A stretch of DNA of 50,604 bases. Origin: Candidatus Methanophagales archaeon. Lineage in GTDB: Archaea; Halobacteriota; Syntropharchaeia; Alkanophagales; Methanospirareceae. Positions 1 through 8,963 of the stretch are shown one piece after another (the first letter of the stretch is position 1; each line of letters begins with the position of its first letter). A program made the translations under genes and the position numbers. The notes below the pieces were generated by a model. It searched no databases. It worked only from the letters and a program-made list of their open reading frames with translations, and was not told where the DNA came from. The DNA lies in the NCBI GenBank assembly GCA_013139985.1, contig WSZT01000036.1, forward strand, positions 1-50,604, read 5' to 3'.

Positions 1-1
1 A

Positions 2-643
2 AAAGATATAGAGGAAGCAGAGAATAAGAGGAAGATAAAAGCAGTAATATTCGAGATCAATTCTCCCGGTGGGACGCCATTTGCATCTAAAGAGATAGCA
101 ACGTGTATAGAGAATATGGATAAGCCCGCGATAGCATGGGTAAGAGAATATGCAGCTTCGGGCGCTTATTGGATCGCAAGCGCATGCGATGAAATTGTAG
201 CCGATGAACTGAGCACAGTGGGTAGTATAGGCGCTATGAGTATAAGACCGGACATCAGCGAGTTGATGAAGAAATTTGGCATAGATATTAAGACGCTAAG
301 GACAGGTAGCTATAAGGGGCTGGGCCTACCGTATGAGAAGCCGACAGAAGAAGAGAGAGAGTTGATGAAGAAGGAATTGGGCGAGATTCAGGATAATTTC
401 CTGAACGCTGTAGTAAAGAACAGGAAGTTAGATGATGCGAAAATGAAGGAGTTGTCCACGGCGAAGGTGTATTTAGGACGAGAAGCAAAAGAGATGGGCT
501 TGATTGATCACCTCGGTGGGAAAGAACTGGCAATAAGGATAGCGAAGGAGCGTAGCGGGATAAGAAAAGAGAAGATAGTAGATTATGGCGAGCGGAAGAG
601 GAAAGGGCTTTTGAGAAGAGTGATGGAAGAGATGATGAGGTGA
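2..643 (+). CDS. sppA: Signal peptide peptidase SppA-like serine protease (5' truncated by window edge)
   Basis: Frame is open from base 2: KDIEEAENKRKIKAVIFEINSPGGTPFASKEIA...REYAASGAYWIASACDEIVADELSTVGSIGAM; SppA/ClpP-fold motifs (SPGG, ASGAYW, GSIG). Confidence 0.9.
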   Translation, partial: KDIEEAENKRKIKAVIFEINSPGGTPFASKEIATCIENMDKPAIAWVREYAASGAYWIASACDEIVADELSTVGSIGAMSIRPDISELMKKFGIDIKTLRTGSYKGLGLPYEKPTEEERELMKKELGEIQDNFLNAVVKNRKLDDAKMKELSTAKVYLGREAKEMGLIDHLGGKELAIRIAKERSGIRKEKIVDYGERKRKGLLRRVMEEMMR

Positions 644-691
644 AATCTTTCTTAATTTTTTAACTATTAGATGATTATTATAGATTAAGAG

Positions 692-1303
692 ATGACAGAA
701 GAGGATCTAAAGAAGCAGGCAATGCAGTTCCGCGAATTGGTCGGTGATGACCTTTTCTGGTTCACCGTATCACAAAACGTCATGACGATGGAATCGGACA
801 GACAGAAATTTGAGCAGTTGGCACTCGCGATCTTAGAATATTTCGACTGCGATCGGTGCTGCAAGTGCTGTCGCGAGATGCCGATACATCTAAATGATGC
901 CGATTTAGAGCGTATATACCCGCTTGACGGTGCGGCCGTCTTTGATAAGATGGACGAGAACGAGGTAGACAACTACTTGAAGACACCATGCCCTTATTTA
1001 GACGGTGACGCATGCACAATTTACGATGCACGACCCACATCATGCCGAATGTTCCCCTTTGTCGTTATTCGCCCGGTTCCTACATTGCAATTATGCCCCC
1101 TGGGGAAGCGGATATTCGACTCTTTTAAAGCTTTAGCACGCAAGTATGGCAAAAAGGATTTGAAGGTGGAGTGGGAAGAAGGTGCTTCCGAAGCGACAGT
1201 GCATGATCACAAGGCAAACGCGGGAAAAAAAGCGGTCTATGTCGCGCTCCCTATACCTGTTCTGGAGAAGTTTTTAAAGTATCTGCGTGCGGAAAACAGG
1301 TAA
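692..1303 (+). CDS. YkgJ-type CxxCxxCC cysteine-cluster (Zn/Fe-chelating) protein
   Basis: CDRCCKCCREMPIHL...CPYLDGDACTIYDARPTSCRMFPF matches the YkgJ cysteine pattern. Confidence 0.75.
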   Translation: MTEEDLKKQAMQFRELVGDDLFWFTVSQNVMTMESDRQKFEQLALAILEYFDCDRCCKCCREMPIHLNDADLERIYPLDGAAVFDKMDENEVDNYLKTPCPYLDGDACTIYDARPTSCRMFPFVVIRPVPTLQLCPLGKRIFDSFKALARKYGKKDLKVEWEEGASEATVHDHKANAGKKAVYVALPIPVLEKFLKYLRAENR

Positions 1304-1311
1304 TTGAAAAA

Positions 1312-1506
1312 TTAATCAACCAATCTAATTGCTCCTCTGGGACATACATCCACACAAGCTCTACAATTACTCCCGTTAGAATTATAACACTTGTTATAGT
1401 CTATTCTTGCTTTCTCTCCTACTATTCTAATTGCACTCGCTTCGCACACCTCTACACATTCTCCACATCCTGTGCACAGTTTCTGTTCAACTACCGGAAT
1501 TGTCAT
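1312..1506 (-). CDS. Small 2[4Fe-4S] ferredoxin-like protein
   Basis: CTGCGECVEVCEASAI plus CYNSNGSNCRACVDVCPRGAI. Confidence 0.8.
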   Translation of the reverse strand: MTIPVVEQKLCTGCGECVEVCEASAIRIVGEKARIDYNKCYNSNGSNCRACVDVCPRGAIRLVD

Positions 1507-1622
1507 TATCTATAATCTTATCACACGGAATATATATTCATAATGCCTCCTATCCCTTTTGGGTAGCAAGAGAAAATCGAAAATCATTTATACGCTGCTA
1601 CTCGATAGTACTCTGATTACTT

Positions 1623-2084
1623 ATGTCGCTTAATGAAATATTGGACGATATAATATCTAAGGAAGTGTACAAAGCTGAGAAAGTAGAAGCTGAACTATAC
1701 TATGCTTTTTTTAAATTACCAAAGGACACTATAGCTAAGATAGAATCAGATAAAGAGTTTAGGGAGAAATATAAAGAAAAAATAGGTGACGAATTTCAAA
1801 AACAAGGTTACGATGATTTAGAAGTACTTGAGATCAACCCTTCATCAAATACCCTAAAAGTTAGATATACCGGATATTATAGTGGCACAAAACAATATCC
1901 CGAAATCCATTTAAAAACGCTTTTAGTCTTCTATGAAGAAAGGGGTGATGATATACGAGCTCCAGCGGTTTTCGATGAAATTGTAGAGATGGCAAGATTG
2001 GACTTAGACGAAAAGGATAAAAAAGATTTAAAGGAAGAGAGACTCTATCATTTCGCTACTCTGTTTAAAGAAGCTATTTATTAG
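1623..2084 (+). CDS. Hypothetical protein (153 aa)
   Basis: Open frame with a charged composition; no family recognised. Confidence 0.6.
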   Translation: MSLNEILDDIISKEVYKAEKVEAELYYAFFKLPKDTIAKIESDKEFREKYKEKIGDEFQKQGYDDLEVLEINPSSNTLKVRYTGYYSGTKQYPEIHLKTLLVFYEERGDDIRAPAVFDEIVEMARLDLDEKDKKDLKEERLYHFATLFKEAIY

Positions 2085-2251
2085 CTGTTCCTATAATCTG
2101 CCGACCATTTTTGCTCTCTCCTCGGTCCACGTCTCTCCCAGCTTCTCCCATTTTGTGGAAAGCAATAAACAAAGAACTGTTTTTCATAATCATCTTTATT
2201 TCACTACGAACTGGATAAATATATAATAGAACGTAATTATAGTATCTGTGT

Positions 2252-2704
2252 ATGAAAATGAACCGCAAGATTATGCCCCCTACCTATTTTATGGTTTTAT
2301 TAGTGTTATCCGTAGTATTGTATTTTGTTTTCCCAATTCAAAAATTAATTCCCTCGCCATACACTTATTTGGGCATTTTATTAATTCTTTTTGGATTCGT
2401 ATTGAATCTTAGGGCTGATGCGTTATTCAAAAAGAGTAAAACAACGGTAAAACCACATGAGACACCAACATCACTTGAAATTTCAGGTCCTTTTCGTATT
2501 AGTCGCCATCCCATGTATTTGGGTATGGCCGCAATTTTATTAGGTGTGGCGATTGTTGCGGGGTCTTTATTATCCTTCCTATTTCCTATAGTTTTTGTAC
2601 TTTTAATGGAATTACTCTTCATTCCGCTAGAGGAGAAGAACCTTGAGCAAGTATTTGGAACAGAATACCGGGATTATAAAAAGAAAGTCAGACGTTGGAT
2701 TTAA
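2252..2704 (+). CDS. Isoprenylcysteine carboxyl methyltransferase-like integral membrane methyltransferase
   Basis: Hydrophobic N-terminus and GPFRISRHPMYLGM...EEKNLEQVFGTEYRDYKKKVRRWI, typical of the ICMT/PEMT family. Confidence 0.8.
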   Translation: MKMNRKIMPPTYFMVLLVLSVVLYFVFPIQKLIPSPYTYLGILLILFGFVLNLRADALFKKSKTTVKPHETPTSLEISGPFRISRHPMYLGMAAILLGVAIVAGSLLSFLFPIVFVLLMELLFIPLEEKNLEQVFGTEYRDYKKKVRRWI

Positions 2705-2772
2705 TTTAGATATATTTATTTATTTTATAAAACAATTAATTAACAAAGTAGTTATAGATTAAGTGATAGAAA

Positions 2773-3786
2773 ATGCGATTAATACTTCCACACCCCGGGC
2801 ATTTCTCCGCTTTGAAAGAGATAATAGCAAGTAAAGAATCCAAGGGTCTGAAAGATGTAAGGGAGGTCTACATGGCCGGCTCGCCGGAAGTGATGGGGAG
2901 CGGAAGAGCGACACTATATGCACCGCTAATCGAGGATATAAAAGAGCAAACGGCATATGCGCATCAGCACAATGTAAAGCTAAATATCGCTATGAATGCC
3001 TCTTGCTTTGGTGGTTATCATCTAACGTTTGAAGGCTATAAAATGTTCAAATGGTATTTCAACGAGCTTAATAAGGCAGGCGTTGATGGCGTTACGGTGG
3101 CCGAGCCATATCTCGTAGAGCTTCTGCGTGATTCCCCGCTGGAAACGGTAATCTCATGCGTGGCGCATGTCGATTCGCCGCAACGTGCTGAATTCTTCGA
3201 GGATCTTGGCGCGGATGCGATCACCGTGGATACAAACATAAACCGGAACTTTGAGGTCTTAGAAGCAATAACGAAAGCGGTTAACTGCGACATCAGGGTA
3301 ATTGTGAATGAAGGCTGTCTTTATAAGTGCCCATTTCGGCATGCACATTTCAACCTCTTCTCGCACATAACCGCGTCATCCCTGAATGCTCGAACCCAGC
3401 CCCTGAACACTTTTGGCGACTACTATTTTGACAAGTGCATTTCTATCCGGGTAAGGGACCCCGCGCAGATTATAAGGTCGCCGTGGATAAGACCGGAAGA
3501 CATGAAGGAATATGAAGCGATAGGCATAGAAGATTTTAAGATTTCTGGTAGAGCGAATGCGGTGAACTGGATAATAAATTGCATGGCTGCATATTCGAAG
3601 GGCACGTTCGACGGTAACCTGCTTGAACTCCTCGATTGCCCATCGGAACTCCGTTATATGTTCCAGATAGATAATAAACTCCTGGACGGTAGTATAAAGC
3701 AATGGAAGAACTGCAAAAAGATATGTAATGAATGCCACTACTGCGATGAACTAACAAACAAGGTGTTGAGAGTGATAGAAAAATGA
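2773..3786 (+). CDS. Peptidase U32 family protein (paralog 1)
   Basis: U32-like core (EPYLVELLRD..., VNEGCLYKCPFRHAHFN) with CxxCxxC-type C-terminus (CKKICNECHYC); paralog at 19811-20812. Confidence 0.75.
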   Translation: MRLILPHPGHFSALKEIIASKESKGLKDVREVYMAGSPEVMGSGRATLYAPLIEDIKEQTAYAHQHNVKLNIAMNASCFGGYHLTFEGYKMFKWYFNELNKAGVDGVTVAEPYLVELLRDSPLETVISCVAHVDSPQRAEFFEDLGADAITVDTNINRNFEVLEAITKAVNCDIRVIVNEGCLYKCPFRHAHFNLFSHITASSLNARTQPLNTFGDYYFDKCISIRVRDPAQIIRSPWIRPEDMKEYEAIGIEDFKISGRANAVNWIINCMAAYSKGTFDGNLLELLDCPSELRYMFQIDNKLLDGSIKQWKNCKKICNECHYCDELTNKVLRVIEK

Positions 3787-4151
3787 AAGAAGAAATAAGT
3801 GAAGGCAGACGGAAGCTCGAGAAAGAACTGCGGGCTTTAGTGGGGAACATCTTCGTGCCGGAAGCGAAGGTATTTGGGATGGCTTGTGGCTGCGTAGGTT
3901 TCGCAGTGGATCTGAGAGGACTGCATGGCGATGATGTGGCGGTGTTCAAGGAGAAGATAAATGCGGTCCTGGAAGAGATAAGTCTCTCGGTTGGTGTAAA
4001 GCCGGAGTTCTTGTATGCGAGGAAGCTACCAGGTAGCGAAGAAGTGGTCACGCTTACTTCGCGTGAATTATGCGAGCGATGCAAAAGCGAGTTCGCAGGC
4101 TCAAAAGCAGCCCCAAGACCTGATATAGTAGTATTAAAGAAGAAGCGGTGA
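3783..4151 (+). CDS. Hypothetical protein, translationally coupled to the U32 gene
   Basis: 122-aa ORF overlapping the upstream stop by 4 nt (ATGA); no family recognised. Confidence 0.6.
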   Translation: MKEEISEGRRKLEKELRALVGNIFVPEAKVFGMACGCVGFAVDLRGLHGDDVAVFKEKINAVLEEISLSVGVKPEFLYARKLPGSEEVVTLTSRELCERCKSEFAGSKAAPRPDIVVLKKKR

Positions 4152-4307
4152 CAAACAAAATATAGAAAAGTTTTTAAAGGGGTAAAAAAGAACGTTTAAC
4201 TATAACAGCAAAAACTTCACTTTTATGTGCTAGGGACGCACAAATTATGTTGTTTGTCCATTACAAGGATATGGCTATAGGCAAAGAAGGAGGGGGAAAA
4301 GAGCGCG

Positions 4308-5909
4308 ATGGGAGAAGAGAAAGAGGTATTTATAAAAGTTAAAGGCGTGAATAAGCAATTCGAGGATAAAAAAGTATTGAAGGACATAAATCTGGATATA
4401 AAAGAGATGGAGCCTTTAGGTTTGCTCGGTAAGAGTGGCGCCGGGAAATCGGTCTTACTCCGTATGCTCCGAGGCACAGAAGAATATGCGCCGGATAGTG
4501 GTGAGATAATTTTTAGGTTGGCCTATTGCCCTTCCTGTACGTGGATAGAGGGCCCAAGCAGGGTAGGCGATAAGTGTCCGAAATGTGGTACCGAGTTTGA
4601 ATTTAAGGAAGTGAATTTCTGGCAGGATACGAGTATGAAGAGGACAATGAAGAGTGCGATTGCGATCATGCTCCAGCGCAGTTTCGCCTTGTATAGTGAC
4701 GAAGGCGTCATCTGGAATGTAATAGAAGCATTGGAGCGGGCACGATATCCAAAGAGTAAGAGGATGAAGAAGGCATATGAAATCCTGGAATCCGTAAAGA
4801 TGTTGCACCGTGTAAATATGCCTGATACAAGAGACCTCAGTGGTGGCGAGAAACAGAGAATGGTGCTTGCGAGGCAATTGGCGCTGGCTCCGATTCTGCT
4901 TTTAGCCGATGAGCCCACAGGTACGTTAGATCATGAGACAGCAAAGGTGGTGCATCGCGCACTGATAGAGACCACAAGAGGTGGAACAACATTCCTCGTC
5001 ACTTCTCATTGGCCGTATGTGATTAGGGAATTGACAGAGGAAACAGCATGGTTCGATAAGGGCGAAATAATTGAATATGGCCCGACGGATGAAGTGGTGA
5101 CTCATTTTGAGGCTCAAGTAGGCGAAATAGAGCGTGATGATTTTAAAAAGTTCGGCGACCCGATGATAAGGATAGAAAACCTAAAGAAGTATTACTTATC
5201 GGCATCGCGAGGCGTTGTGAAGGCGGTGGATGATGTCTCGTTCGAGATAAATGAGAATGAGATATTTGGTGTTGTCGGGCATAGCGGTGCGGGAAAGACG
5301 AGTTTAATGAGGATTGTAAGCCATTTAGACCCGGGGTCAGGTGGTTCTGCGTGGATAAGAGTCGGGGACAGATGGTATGAGGCATCAAAGGAGGATGCTG
5401 GTACATTCATAGAGAATGGCGTAATTGTGGGTGGTACGACCGAATGGAAATCCCATTTTGTGGGTGTCTTACATCAAGAATATAGTCTGATTCCGAAACT
5501 CACGGCCTGGGATAACCTTACGCACGGTATTGGTCTCGATATGCCAGAGGACTTAGCAACGATGAAGGTAAACTTCATGCTAAAAGGAGTGGGATTCGAA
5601 GAAGAAGAAATAGCGGAGATACTACCAAAAACGCATGATGAACTGAGCGTGGGCGAGAAACAGCGGATACTTATTGCGCAATTACTGATGAAAGAGCCTA
5701 ATATCGCGGTCCTTGATGAGCCAACCGGGACAATGGATCCGGTAACAAAGAAATACGTTGCCGAGACGATAATAAAGGCGAGGGAGAATCTGGGTACAAC
5801 TTTCGTTATTGTTACTCATGACCTTGATTTCGCAGAGAAGGTATGTGATCGAGTAGCGAAGATGGAGAATGGGAAAATCATAGAGATAGAAGATTTAAGG
5901 TCGGGTTAA
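4308..5909 (+). CDS. atwA: Methyl-coenzyme M reductase system component A2 (AtwA-like tandem ABC ATPase), copy 1
   Basis: Two ABC domains (GKSGAGKS / [22 protein letters not shown] / LSVGEKQRILIAQ) with a four-Cys insert CPSC...CPKC in the first; adjacent to mcrC. Confidence 0.9.
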   Translation: MGEEKEVFIKVKGVNKQFEDKKVLKDINLDIKEMEPLGLLGKSGAGKSVLLRMLRGTEEYAPDSGEIIFRLAYCPSCTWIEGPSRVGDKCPKCGTEFEFKEVNFWQDTSMKRTMKSAIAIMLQRSFALYSDEGVIWNVIEALERARYPKSKRMKKAYEILESVKMLHRVNMPDTRDLSGGEKQRMVLARQLALAPILLLADEPTGTLDHETAKVVHRALIETTRGGTTFLVTSHWPYVIRELTEETAWFDKGEIIEYGPTDEVVTHFEAQVGEIERDDFKKFGDPMIRIENLKKYYLSASRGVVKAVDDVSFEINENEIFGVVGHSGAGKTSLMRIVSHLDPGSGGSAWIRVGDRWYEASKEDAGTFIENGVIVGGTTEWKSHFVGVLHQEYSLIPKLTAWDNLTHGIGLDMPEDLATMKVNFMLKGVGFEEEEIAEILPKTHDELSVGEKQRILIAQLLMKEPNIAVLDEPTGTMDPVTKKYVAETIIKARENLGTTFVIVTHDLDFAEKVCDRVAKMENGKIIEIEDLRSG

Positions 5910-5959
5910 TTTCACACGGAAATTCTGTTTCCGTATATAGGAGCACAATAAAATATAAT

Positions 5960-7588
5960 ATGATGGGCGTGGAAGAAATGGGAGAAAAAGGGGTAATAGT
6001 AAAACTACAGGATATATGTAAGGAATTCGAGGGGAAAGAAGTTCTGAAGAATGTGAGTGTAGATATAAAGGAAGGGGAGTCATTGGGTCTACTTGGACGG
6101 AGTGGCTCAGGGAAATCAGCGTTGCTTCACATGCTGCGAGGTACTGAAGAATACGCACCCACAAGTGGCGAAATAATCTTCAGAGTGGCTATGTGCCCTT
6201 CATGCGACTGGGTGGATGCACCGAGTAAAGCAGGTGAGGCGTGTAATAAGTGCGGAGCAAAATTAGAATTGAAGGAAGTGAATTACTGGAAGGACAAAGA
6301 AGGAAAGAAGAAAGTGAAAAGGGCTGTTGCGATCATGCTCCAACGTACTTTTGGGTTATACAGTGATGATACAGTCATGTATAACGTAATACAGGCACTG
6401 GAGAGTAGGGATTACCCAGCAGAGAAGAAGTTTAAACGAGCTTATGATCTGTTGAAGTCGGTTAGAATGCTGCATCGTATTACCTTCCCCGCAGTTAACC
6501 TTAGTGGCGGTGAGAAACAGCGGGTAGTGCTCGCAAGGCAACTTGCATTAGATCCTATCTTACTTCTAGCAGACGAGCCCACGGGGACATTAGACTTTGA
6601 GACCGCAAAACTCGTACACAAAGCGCTGTTAGATAGTATAAAGGCGGGGATGACTATGGTTGTTACTTCCCACTGGCCTTACGTTATTAAAGAACTGTCA
6701 GAAAAGACGTTATGGCTTGAAAACGGCGAAATGGTGAAATATGGCGATTCAAAGGCGGTGGTGGAAGAGTTTGAGAGTCAGGTGGGCAAGATAGAACGTG
6801 AAGAATATACCAAAATAGGCGAGCCGAAGATAAAGATAGACCATTGTAAGAAGTATTATTATTCCATGTGGCGAGGAATGGTAAAAGCAGTGGATGATGT
6901 CACACTAACAATAAATGAGGGTGAAATATTTGGTCTCGTAGGCAAGAGTGGATCGGGAAAGACAAGCTTATCGCGGATTATAGCTCAAGTAGATCCGCTA
7001 ACGGATGGCTCTGTTCAGATACGGGTAGGCGATAGGTGGATAGAAGTGGGACGGGTGGCGGAAACGGGTGTCTGGCTTGCCTGGGGTGCGACTACGGAGG
7101 GAATGGGCGAGCAAGCGGCAGCACGGGTGGTTATGCTACATCAGGAATACTCATTATATCCGGAACACACAATATTAGCGAATCTAACCTCCTGTATCGG
7201 TTTGAAGATGCCAGAAGAGCTTGGGCGGATGAAAGCGAAGTTTGTTCTGCAAGGGGTGGGATTCAGCGAAGAAACAACGGAGGAAATACTGCCAAAAACG
7301 CATAGTGAACTGAGCGTTGGAGAAAGACAGCGTATTGCTCTTGCTCAGGTAATAATGAAGGAACCTGCAATAGCCGTGCTTGATGAGCCAACAGGCACAA
7401 TGGACCCGATAACAAAGAAATTCGTTGCCGATTCTATAAGGGCGGCACGTGAAAACCTTGGGGTGACACTCTTAATTGTCACTCACGACACGGATTTCGC
7501 TTACGATGTCTGTGATAAGATAGCGCAGATGCAGAATGGCAAGATAACGGAGATAGAAGACTTGAAATATGGTACCGAGCAAAAATAA
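5960..7588 (+). CDS. atwA: Methyl-coenzyme M reductase system component A2 (AtwA-like), copy 2
   Basis: Same architecture as copy 1 ([20 protein letters not shown]...[18 protein letters not shown]). Confidence 0.9.
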   Translation: MMGVEEMGEKGVIVKLQDICKEFEGKEVLKNVSVDIKEGESLGLLGRSGSGKSALLHMLRGTEEYAPTSGEIIFRVAMCPSCDWVDAPSKAGEACNKCGAKLELKEVNYWKDKEGKKKVKRAVAIMLQRTFGLYSDDTVMYNVIQALESRDYPAEKKFKRAYDLLKSVRMLHRITFPAVNLSGGEKQRVVLARQLALDPILLLADEPTGTLDFETAKLVHKALLDSIKAGMTMVVTSHWPYVIKELSEKTLWLENGEMVKYGDSKAVVEEFESQVGKIEREEYTKIGEPKIKIDHCKKYYYSMWRGMVKAVDDVTLTINEGEIFGLVGKSGSGKTSLSRIIAQVDPLTDGSVQIRVGDRWIEVGRVAETGVWLAWGATTEGMGEQAAARVVMLHQEYSLYPEHTILANLTSCIGLKMPEELGRMKAKFVLQGVGFSEETTEEILPKTHSELSVGERQRIALAQVIMKEPAIAVLDEPTGTMDPITKKFVADSIRAARENLGVTLLIVTHDTDFAYDVCDKIAQMQNGKITEIEDLKYGTEQK

Positions 7589-8208
7589 TGGCCGTTGGTA
7601 GAGAGACGCAGATGTTAGCCTGCAGGAAAGGGCAGGGGCTTGGGTTAGGTGGCGGTATTGCCCAGAGAGGTACATTTGCGAAAGCGTGGAAGAACGATGT
7701 AGTTGCGGTTGCGATGTCTCCGGGTACAAGGCACGTGCCAAAGCCGGTATGCGAGATAACCACGGAATTAAGGGGTAAAGGTGTATCTACCGGTGTACTA
7801 GTCTTGAATGCCGGTAATGGGACGCCGCGTGATGCACCAAGGACTGGTGGACATGGTTCAATTTTTGGATTGGAGCAAAAAGAGATAGATATAATCGGTG
7901 GGCATAAGCTTGCCGTATTACATCATGGCAACGTAAAAGAGCATTTCATCTATAAAGTGCGGCTCGAGTTGAGAAAGATCCCGATTTCTGCTATCATCCT
8001 TTGTCAAAGCCCGGTAACGTTTGAGGAGTTCGAGCAGGTAGGTGTAAGCACGAGGAATAAAGAGTGTGAAACGCCGGGTAAAGTCGTGGGTATTGTGAGT
8101 GACATTGTGAGGCGAGAGAGTGTTCCGCAAGATAAACTAGACGAAATCGTGAGCAAAGTGAGAATGTGCCTCAGGGAAATAGAAGAGAGTGAAGAAAAAA
8201 AAGCCTAA
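7588..8208 (+). CDS. mcrC: Methyl-coenzyme M reductase operon protein C (McrC)
   Basis: VGRETQMLACRKGQGLGLGGGIAQRGTFAKAW..VVAVAMSPGTRHVPKPVCEITTELRGKGVSTGVLVLNAGNGTPRDAP matches the McrC signature. Confidence 0.92.
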   Translation: MAVGRETQMLACRKGQGLGLGGGIAQRGTFAKAWKNDVVAVAMSPGTRHVPKPVCEITTELRGKGVSTGVLVLNAGNGTPRDAPRTGGHGSIFGLEQKEIDIIGGHKLAVLHHGNVKEHFIYKVRLELRKIPISAIILCQSPVTFEEFEQVGVSTRNKECETPGKVVGIVSDIVRRESVPQDKLDEIVSKVRMCLREIEESEEKKA

Positions 8209-8322
8209 ATTGATACTAACGTTCTTTACGCATTGTTTGAACTTGATACAACAGATCAAACCAAGGTGGCAAGACGTTCAATTAGTAATATATCAGAACA
8301 TTTAGCGTGAGATAAATGTTCC

Positions 8323-8886
8323 ATGGACGAAAAGGAAATAGCACTGTTGTGGGATGAAGACACAGCTTTTAAGCGGTATCTTGTGAATATGGGTTTTAAT
8401 TGTGAACTAGTAACACCGATAGTCTTAGTTGCTCCTTTCTTTTCCCTTACTGGTTATAAATTGTTAATTGTACCCGCGGGATTTGGGAATGAGACATATT
8501 CAAAGATATTGGTAGGGCTCAGAGCAAAAAGTGAACACATAAAAGATTTTGTAGAGGCGGGGGGGACACTCTTTATATTCGGTGCGCTTTCAAATAAGGA
8601 GGTATATAACTGGCTCCCGGTAAAACTCAAATATGTGATGGAGGAGAGGCGGGTAAGAATATTAGTGGTGAAGAAGCATAAAGCAGCGATGATAGTGGAA
8701 AAAGAAGAATGCATGTGTGATGGCTACTTTACGGAGGTAGGAGAAGAAGGCGAGATATTTTTAAAGGAAGAGGGAGGGAAAGCGATTTTGGCTCTCGCGG
8801 AATACGGAGCTGGTGCTATTATTGCTACAACAATCCATGAATATCCATCCAGGGAATTTATAGCGTATTGTGTGGGGAGAAGATAA
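8323..8886 (+). CDS. Hypothetical protein, possible class I glutamine amidotransferase-like fold
   Basis: YKLLIVPAGFGNETYSK...IKDFVEAGGTLFIFG resembles GATase1-like folds; family not firmly identified. Confidence 0.5.
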   Translation: MDEKEIALLWDEDTAFKRYLVNMGFNCELVTPIVLVAPFFSLTGYKLLIVPAGFGNETYSKILVGLRAKSEHIKDFVEAGGTLFIFGALSNKEVYNWLPVKLKYVMEERRVRILVVKKHKAAMIVEKEECMCDGYFTEVGEEGEIFLKEEGGKAILALAEYGAGAIIATTIHEYPSREFIAYCVGRR

Positions 8887-8963
8887 TTGTATCTAATACG
8901 AACATATATCCATAAGCAAACATAAAAGTTATAAAGTCGCTATGTATAAGGGGGGGAGATATT

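Noticed and set aside
7036-7305. 89-aa plus-strand ORF
   Set aside because: Alternative frame inside the second atwA gene with low-complexity Gly/Ser content; shadow ORF.
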